Source of the DNA: Theocolax elegans | Taxonomy: Eukaryota > Arthropoda > Insecta > Hymenoptera > Cerocephalidae | Length of the DNA: 64,000 bases | Assembly: GCA_026168455.1 (NCBI GenBank) | Contig: CM047426.1 | Span: forward strand, 77,899,986 to 77,963,985 | Direction: 5' to 3' | Part shown: positions 57,076 through 64,000 of the stretch, in pieces | How the letters are laid out: each line of letters begins with the position of its first letter | How positions within the stretch are numbered: position 1 is the first letter of the stretch | Notes under the pieces: model-generated | Seen by the model: only the letters and a program-made list of their open reading frames with translations | The model's database searches: none | Told to the model about the DNA's origin: nothing | Program-made: the position numbers and the translations under genes

Positions 57076-60000
57076 CTGCGCAAATAAAAATATCACTCAG
57101 CCATGTTACTGCTACAACGTCGTAGTATTTTAAGTTGCATCGTTTATGATATAAACATATACAAATTATATTTACCATCTTACTTCTACCGTGTGAAATG
57201 TGGTATAGTGGGTAGAAAAAATGATAGGTTTTTTTTTTCAAAAAGTTCGATTTCCGTTTGATTATTTCATACACATATTTGTATCAAAAAGGATAGTAAT
57301 TTTGTTTATTGAGAAAATAAGGATAGAAATAAAACTTTGTATGTTTTGTTTTTCTCTTAAAAGAAATAGTATATTTAGAATTTATTTAAAAACTTCGCAA
57401 TCAACGTTTTATAGAAACAAAAATAAGGTGCAAAAACATATATTGGACACATTACGTATATGGTAATAATAAAAATTCGCACATTTAACTAGACGTGTAC
57501 ATTATACTAATCTAATGTGTTAATTCATACAGATATTAAAATACAAATATGGCAAGAATCCTCCTTCCTGAAAAATTGTCACCTCGCGAGTAGCCCATAA
57601 TGTATATAACCGCTAGGCGGCAAAGTCGCAGCGTTTAAGTAGAAAATCCCCGCTAAAGTCAGGCATGCATAAGATTTTATTTTTCGCAATTTATATTTTT
57701 AAATCTACTTCCGGGCGGATATTGGAGGAAGATAATAAATTCTAACAGTGTGGTGCATCAATAAAGGAGATACTGAAGAAAGTTATCGATATCTAGTGAC
57801 AATAGTTTTATTTGTCAATTTTCGTATCTCCGTGAACAATACAAGTGCGTTATTTACAATTGCAAGGCAGTGTGAACGAGAAGATTTCGTTGATTTCTTT
57901 TTATAGAAAGTGTTAACAAGTCTTTAAAGCATACTTTTCACTTTTTCTACTATAAACAAAAAATTTACGATTTTTTGTAGTTTTGTATAAAAACAACAAA
58001 TATAATTTAACGGTGTTCGATTTAAAGTTTAAAAATGAAAAATATACGTGTATGTATAACTTTTGATTATAAATTGACTACTTTTTTATACAATATAAAA
58101 ATATATGGTAAGCCAAACAATATAAAAATCTAAATCTAGCTAAAGACTCGTTAACTCCAAAGTGTAAAGTCAACGCAATCTATATGAATGTACATCTCGA
58201 GCATGTGCCTCTACATATTTACAGTCACATATTATCCACCATGTCTCGACGCGTCATTTATAAATCGAATATTTCTTTTCAAACAATTGTACATACATAT
58301 ACATATATATAAAAGTGCTCTACGCGTATAACATTAATATACATATACAACTGTGAAATATACGTACAACATAAACGATGTTTATCAAATGCTAATCAGC
58401 GTTATGATTTGCATAATGAAAGTGTAATAATAATATTAATAATAGGTATAACAATAATGTCCTTGAATTATGGCCACAAGACGCTGACAATGTTTTAGAT
58501 TGCCCACCATCGTCTTTCAAACGTATTTCGTAGTATAAAATTTTATAATTGCTGACCGATATCGAGGTGATTCCATTCTTATACTTGTCCATTCGAAGAT
58601 CGTACAAGGTCGATTATCCCACGTCGCAGTCAAGCGAAAATCTTGCTGTAGCTCTCATCAACCGTAGGTGTAGTACCGTTGTGGATTAGGTGGCGAGTAA
58701 TCGTACTAGGTTTTGAATGCATAACAGAGCCGACTTTCAGACTTGTTGAATTATTATCATTTTGGTTAATCGGTTGTTGTTGGTTCTTGATCAATGGGAC
58801 ATTATCGTGCTTTTTGATACATTCCGCATGCAACGATGTTTATTTCTTTCTTTACGACATTCACCGGCGAATTTGACTTTTCCATTGGCTTTTATTTTTA
58901 TTACGAAAGTCGATAGTTCGACCGACCTTGATTCGGTGTCCTTGCAAATGAATTTGGGTTTCGACGTGATTTTTTTTGTTTTTCTTTTTTTTATTATTAC
59001 TTTTATCGTTACTCGATTTTTGTGTCATGGATGACATGTTTATAACACTGATTCGCCAAGTACAAATTTTCACTCCAATCTTTATTATCAGCAAGTATAC
59101 TTTAGTATATTGATCATTGAAACTCAAATTTCTATATAAAAAAATTTTATGCGAACAATAAATATATAAATTTAATAAAAAAGAATATCCTTGAAAAGTC
59201 AAATCCACCGTAAAAATTAAACACAAATTACAATATGTACACAAAATTTGTTAAATCGATTAAATCAATTTGTTACAAGACAAGTTAATTTTATAAAGGA
59301 TAAATGGTTCTCAACATATCGGGGTAATTTATATTAATAATTTTAAGTTAATAATACAATGCTTTGTTTACAAAATTCGTAATGCTTCCGTAGCATTCTC
59401 GATAATCTAATCCACAACCGTTAATTCAAGGTACATGCAACATTCATTTTGTCATTCGGTAAATACACAAAACAACAAAGTACTACGCAAATAACAAAGT
59501 ATAAAATGTTAATTTCATAGCACATTTAAAAGAAATAAAAAAATAATGGTTTAATACAGGAATAATTTACAAAGGACACTACTATTACAAAAGGATGATA
59601 CTTTATGTTAAACGGTTTTCTATCTTGTACTGTGAGTTAATTTGGATTTGTATCAATAATTATTCATTCGCAGTGTAGGTAATCGATCGACGTGCATTGT
59701 ATCTACTTGCACTTTCGTGCTATTAAAACGAGAAAAGAAATCACACTTCCTCACCCCGTCGAAGCATTGATTTTGATTTTATGATGCATAAATCAATATA
59801 GAGGTAAACATGTAAATATATAAAAATAAATTTTTATACTCTCACTAATCAATATTTATGTAACGAATTACTTTCCAATTGTAAACTATCAATAATCGAT
59901 ATAGTAGTAATAGAATTAAATTTTACGTTATCTACAGTACAAAAAAATTTAAAGGCAAAATTAAATTACTAATATTATTATTACAACGTTATTTAAGTTA

Positions 60001-60634
60001 CCCTTCATAAACGAATTAAAAGTGATTAAACGCTAAAAAGTCAGTTTTCATAATTATGTTAAAAACAATTATAGCAATGAATTTTTCATTTATCTTTGTG
60101 AAACTCTCAAATTCTGCTATTCAATAAAGGATAACTTAAATTGCAAACTCGCGTTCAACTACATGGACACTTCACTCCCGTCAATAATTTAAATAAAGAT
60201 CTTAATAAAAAAATAGTAGAAAAAAACTACTCCGTGTAAAAAATATATTATTATTTTAAGTTATTCATAAAAAAAAACACTCCCAGCAGCTAACCAAAAA
60301 TCTAATCCACTTTGCTATCAAAAATTATCATAGCAGCAACAAAGAAAAGGAGTTATAGTTACTTTTACCAAAGATACAAAAATAGATCAATTACTTAAGT
60401 AAAAAAATAAAATATCTTAGTGGCTATATTATTCAATCACATTATAAAACAAGTACAAAAAATTATTTGAAAAAAGAATAATAATTAATCCTACATTACT
60501 GAAATTCTTGTGGTAAAAATGAAATATAACTATCTTTTCAAGAAGCAATATAATTATCCCGTAAATTTAAGATAGCAAGAAGTCAATGCTTCAAAGGGTT
60601 CTGACTCAAAATAGGAAGCGCGAATGCTTCTCTC
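57076..60634. other. Mostly AT-rich; unresolved minus-strand coding-like stretches
   Basis: Between 59007 and 58392 the minus strand shows coding-like but frame-broken segments: SSMTQKSSNDKSNNKKKKNK, LKVGSVMHSKPSTITRHLIH and RMDKYKNGITSISVSNYKIL, the last ending in a hydrophobic LLLYLLLILLLHF. Stops in all frames separate them; they could be UTR, or exons of the gene ending at 54880. A CpG-containing patch with ATGTATATAACCGC near 57600-57660 could be a promoter. No clear feature in 59050-60600. Confidence 0.3.
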
Positions 60635-63233
60635 TCAGTATTTTCCTACCCCGGCGCCAAGGTTGGCGAAACCGGCGTTGGCATTTGCATCCGCGTGCAC
60701 ACTGGGGAAGTCTGCATCTTGGTCTTCGACACCGTTGTTATTGCCGCCGCTGCTACCGCTACTAAGACTGCCGAGACCACCGCCGCCGCCGTTTAAGCTG
60801 CCACTGCTCAGGCTGCCGATCAGACCGGTAAGGAAGCTTCCACTGTTGCTTCCACCGTTGCCATGTGCGTCGCCGCCACCTACGAGTAATTTAGTTATTT
60901 TACTTTCAAATGTAAAATCATAATTCATGTTTTCACTTATTCCTAAATATATCGATACATATTTGAATTTTTGTTACGTTTTTCTTCAAATTAACTTATT
61001 TATTAATTATTAATTAAATTTCGTTAAAAACAAATATTTCAATTAAAAGTTTTATTTATTGTAACAGAGAATCAGTTAATGTACGTAAATTCAAAAATTA
61101 TTTTTGTGAACATTTTGAAAGTTTTGGTTAGGAAAATTGACAATATGGAACCATCAGAATCTTTGTCAGTGTTCGTACTCACTTACGATAAAGTTTATTT
61201 TTCACTTTTCATAGGATTGGTTCGAAATTTTGAGAAAAGATTCTTTAAATTAATTGTTAGAAAATAAGTGGAACAGAAATCATAAAAAAACTTCTTAATT
61301 TACTTTAAAACAATATTTTAGCAAAAATTTAAAAAAAATGTATAAGAATTAAATTTTTTTTATATAACATTAAATTCATGTTTTTATAATTATGTTCCAC
61401 TTACTTTCTAACAATGATATATAATATAATTTCTAACAATCCTATGAAAAGTCAAAAATAAACCTTACGGTAATAGGAGTACGAATGTTAATTTTGGGTT
61501 CTCCGCTGAACCAAGAATTCTGATGATTCCATGGTGTCAATTTTTCTAACCAAAACTTCAAAATATTCACACACACACATAATATCTTAATGTATGTATA
61601 ATAACATATTCTGTATTACAATGAATTAAACTTTTAATTGAAAACTTTAATTTTAATTAATTTTACAGATGAAAGTGCTTGACCCTTTTAAACTCTTGAT
61701 TTCTCACAACATAAAACCACGATTTTAGTCAAAACACCCATTGTTTTTTATCAATTAAATTTTATTTATAGTTTTTACTATATTAAAAACTATTTGATTT
61801 AATGAGGTATTATTTATTAGAACAAAATAGTATATTTAGTTTTATTGATACGAAATTATATATTATAAAATTATTTAACCGATCGTCTTAATAGGATTAA
61901 CGGAAAAGCGATCGTGAAAATGATAGGTTCGTTTTGTAACTAGAATGAGTGCAAAAAGTAGTTTAACTGCTCTCTTGGTAGTAGAAAGTTACTAACTTTG
62001 TAATCTGCAAATAGTACGATTGAAAAATAATTTGTAAAAATCGAGATATTAATACTCTATTTATTTTTGCTGATAATACGATTTTATATAAGAATATATT
62101 TTATCCTTACCGCAGTTAATGTGATATAATCAAATAAGTATATTAAACTTTAAAGAAATCAATAGTTTCCTTGTCAATGAAAATTAAAATAAAGGCGATT
62201 TGCGGGAAATAATGATTTTTTTATTGAAATTCAATCCCACACTCAATGATACTTTCTCTGGCAACCCTCCTGCGGTTAAATTATTTACATTTACTTAGTT
62301 TCTACTGCAGACATTTTGCATTCACTTGAATTTTAAACATCTACAAACTATGTATTTCAAGAAATGTTATGTATATTAATAATAATATAATAATTAAATA
62401 TTAAAATTTTCTTCTAATATTTACAGAACATTAATTCTATATGCACATTTATATCTATATATAAGTTGAAGTATTTAAATCCAATACTTCTTTTTTCTGT
62501 AAGAAATTCGTATGCTAAGCTTGTTACCAGATAAACTAAATGAAGTTGTGAAATTTGAAAATTAATTTCTTATCATATAAAATTCTTATATATTTGCTAA
62601 TAATAAGTAATAATAATAAGTAACAACTAATGGTTTAAAAGCGTAATATTTACTGTTACTAACAGTCTGTCGAAAGAACAATTATAAAATAAAAGTAAAA
62701 AAGAAAAATAATAACAGTTATTAAGTTACTTTCTGAACATAACAAAACACGCCTTTAAACTACTACTATCAATAATAACCATTATTCTAGTTAAAAAACT
62801 TTTTTTCCAATTTTTTTCATTTTTGTTAAATAAAGTATGTAAATTCTTTCAACGAATACAAGGGCAAATTGAATAAGGTCTATACAAACAATTATCTGTT
62901 AAATCTTATTAATTGTGTTTAACAAAATGAATTACCTGAACCTCCGGAGAGACCTCCAGCCAGTCCACCAGCAAGTGAACTAAGAGGTGCGAACTTCGAG
63001 ACGAAGGCGCCGGTAAGACCCTGCTTTGCGCTCGACAAGAAAGTCGTGCCAGCATTGAGTAATGGACCAACACTACCTGTCGTCGCCTTTAATTTTTGAG
63101 CTAAGAACTTGCTGATAAACTCGCTTGTCGCCGATTTCGAAGGATCGATTTCGAAAGCTGCATTTTTAGCTTTGTTTCCTTCGTCCAGGACAGCCAGCGC
63201 CTTCGTCTTTGCGTCTAGGAAGGCATCCAGTTT
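60635..63233 (-). CDS. Glycine-rich, probably secreted host protein, last two exons
   Basis: Exon 63233-62936, between CTTCCAG and GTAATTC, reads KLDAFLDAKTKALAVLDEGN, then DPSKSATSEFISKFLAQKLK, LLNAGTTFLSSAKQGLTGAF and APLSSLAGGLAGGLSGGSG. Terminal exon 60879-60635, after CTCGTAG, reads GGDAHGNGGSNSGSFLTGLI, SLSSGSLNGGGGGLGSLSSG, then DADFPSVHADANANAGFANL and GAGVGKY with a TGA stop. The junction is phase 1 and in frame. Composition (Gly/Ser/Ala/Leu) suggests a secreted or structural protein. The signal peptide and start must lie upstream, beyond 63233 or outside the window. Its A/G-rich pattern around SKFAPL is faintly like the terminal exon at 54880, so the two may be paralogous. Family not recognised. 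Confidence 0.7.
60880..62935 (-). other. Intron of the glycine-rich gene
   Basis: About 2.06 kb, GTAATT donor and CTCGTAG acceptor. Apart from the inverted repeat at 61090-61580 it is AT-rich without features. Confidence 0.65.
61090..61580. repeat. Imperfect palindrome of about 490 bp in the intron
   Basis: The left arm (about 61096-61300) and the reverse complement of the right arm (about 61365-61575) share ATTTTGAA-GTTTTGGTTAG, AAAATTGACA-TATGGAA-CA, TTTTCATAGGATTG and GTTAGAAA-TAAGTGGAACA. Divergence between arms is about 20%, so it is an old foldback/MITE. The open frame at 61079-61267 comes from one arm. Confidence 0.75.
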
Positions 63234-64000
63234 CTGGAAGGATCAGAATACTTTTTACTATTTTTTTAAAGATCATTTTCTCTACAATTATAGAAAAATA
63301 CCAATGAAACAGTATATCCTGTTATAATATTAATGGTATTTTTTATACGTGAATATAAGTTTAGTGTGGGTTGTAGACAGTTATATTAATTATAACGGAA
63401 ACTTATTTAGTACATCAACTTTTTTACAATAACAACATTTTTTATAACGTTCCATCTCGTAAGCATTAATTATTGTGTAACTTAAAAAAATGTAACTTTT
63501 CTATAATATAAAAACTTCCGCGCATCCGATCGTTTTAGCTAATAATTATACATTATAATTAAAAAAATATTATCTCTAAGATGAATATTTATTAAAATGA
63601 GTTGATAAAAAAAGGAGGAAAAGTATATTAGATTGTGCAATTATCTGCGAGTTGAAAATGGATATATCGTAATATTTGTAACAGTGACTCCAGTAGAAAG
63701 CTCGAAGCCGGTCGAACCTTGGATATTTTTTCCGTTACAAGGCGCATTAAACATCAGTAGTGATGCTTTTTCTTTGTAATGTATTTTCTACAGATTACGT
63801 CAATTGCAAGACTGTGCAGTGACAGTAAGGGGTATCGTTATTTTTTTCTAAATAACAAATATTTATCCGACCGATGTATAATTCGTTTAATTTAAAAACA
63901 TTTTTTTCCACTTATAATAATTACCAGCTCGTTCAGCAATCGTCTAAACGTGCATTGTGTTAACCTAAATACTTTTATTTAGATTTAAATTTTTTTTCAA
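63234..64000. other. AT-rich DNA upstream of the glycine-rich gene exon
   Basis: Probably intron. A minus-strand frame near 63755-63640 (MFNAPCNGKNIQGSTGFELS) has somewhat higher GC than its surroundings but no clear splice sites; I do not call it. Confidence 0.35.

Noticed and set aside
56939..57133. Plus-strand 64-codon ATG frame with a signal-like start and four Cys
   Set aside because: It overlaps, antisense, the much better supported minus-strand exon 57075-56938, which has splice sites and joins in phase to a second exon.

Overview
The window is AT-rich eukaryotic DNA with spliceable GT-AG introns, almost no long open frames, long (TA)n, (CA)n and (GA)n tracts, and a dense, nested collection of transposable elements. 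The mix (R1-like and other non-LTR elements, Penelope-like element, hAT, mariner, Crypton-like and CACTA/EnSpm-like remnants) points to an insect. A hymenopteran, possibly an ant, is my inference and not a proof. Only the last ~9 kb looks like ordinary host gene space.

Layout. 1-2 kb: a ~1 kb tandem duplication containing a small MITE. 5.4-9.0 kb: two dead non-LTR retrotransposons on the minus strand, a faint Jockey/I-like RNase H remnant and a clear R1-like element whose ORF1 is fused to the ORF2 linker with the endonuclease missing. 9.7-24 kb: a segmental duplication. Each unit carries a foldback (palindromic) element in (TA)n, a transposase C-terminus on the minus strand, a mariner-like non-autonomous element with another element nested in it, and a dead hAT transposase on the plus strand. 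The first unit has an additional exact 2,366-bp internal tandem duplication. 24.6-26.9 kb: a Crypton-like tyrosine recombinase gene of three exons that reads without interruption (495 residues, all catalytic residues present) between short inverted repeats.

28.5-46.7 kb: a tRNA-derived SINE, another mariner-like copy (with an empty site that dates a nested insertion), then a CACTA/EnSpm-like transposase gene with a divergently transcribed partner gene. The transposase gene is cut in two by a 9,396-bp element with ~490-bp terminal inverted repeats, each holding ten 28-bp tandem repeats and flanked by a 4-bp target duplication. The inserted element holds two ~996-bp palindromes, ~4.6 kb of CT/GA-rich low-complexity DNA and two LINE 3' ends. 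After the transposase come a ~180-bp satellite and a mariner transposase remnant.

46.7-53.4 kb: a GC-rich stretch that may be an LTR, then a Penelope-like element (reverse transcriptase plus GIY-YIG endonuclease) preceded by a hammerhead ribozyme motif with complementary loops. Two more hammerhead motifs of a second sequence family lie on either side of it, one in the loop of an inverted repeat. 54.9-63.2 kb: two partial host genes on the minus strand, one ending in a short conserved-looking exon, the other a glycine-rich, probably secreted protein.

Many near-identical copies differ by single-base indels in homopolymers, so individual frameshifts may be consensus errors; in-frame substitution stops are safer evidence of decay. 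The most unusual items are the hammerhead motifs with loop-loop complementarity, the 28-bp-array TIR element, the intact tyrosine recombinase and the 1-kb palindromes.
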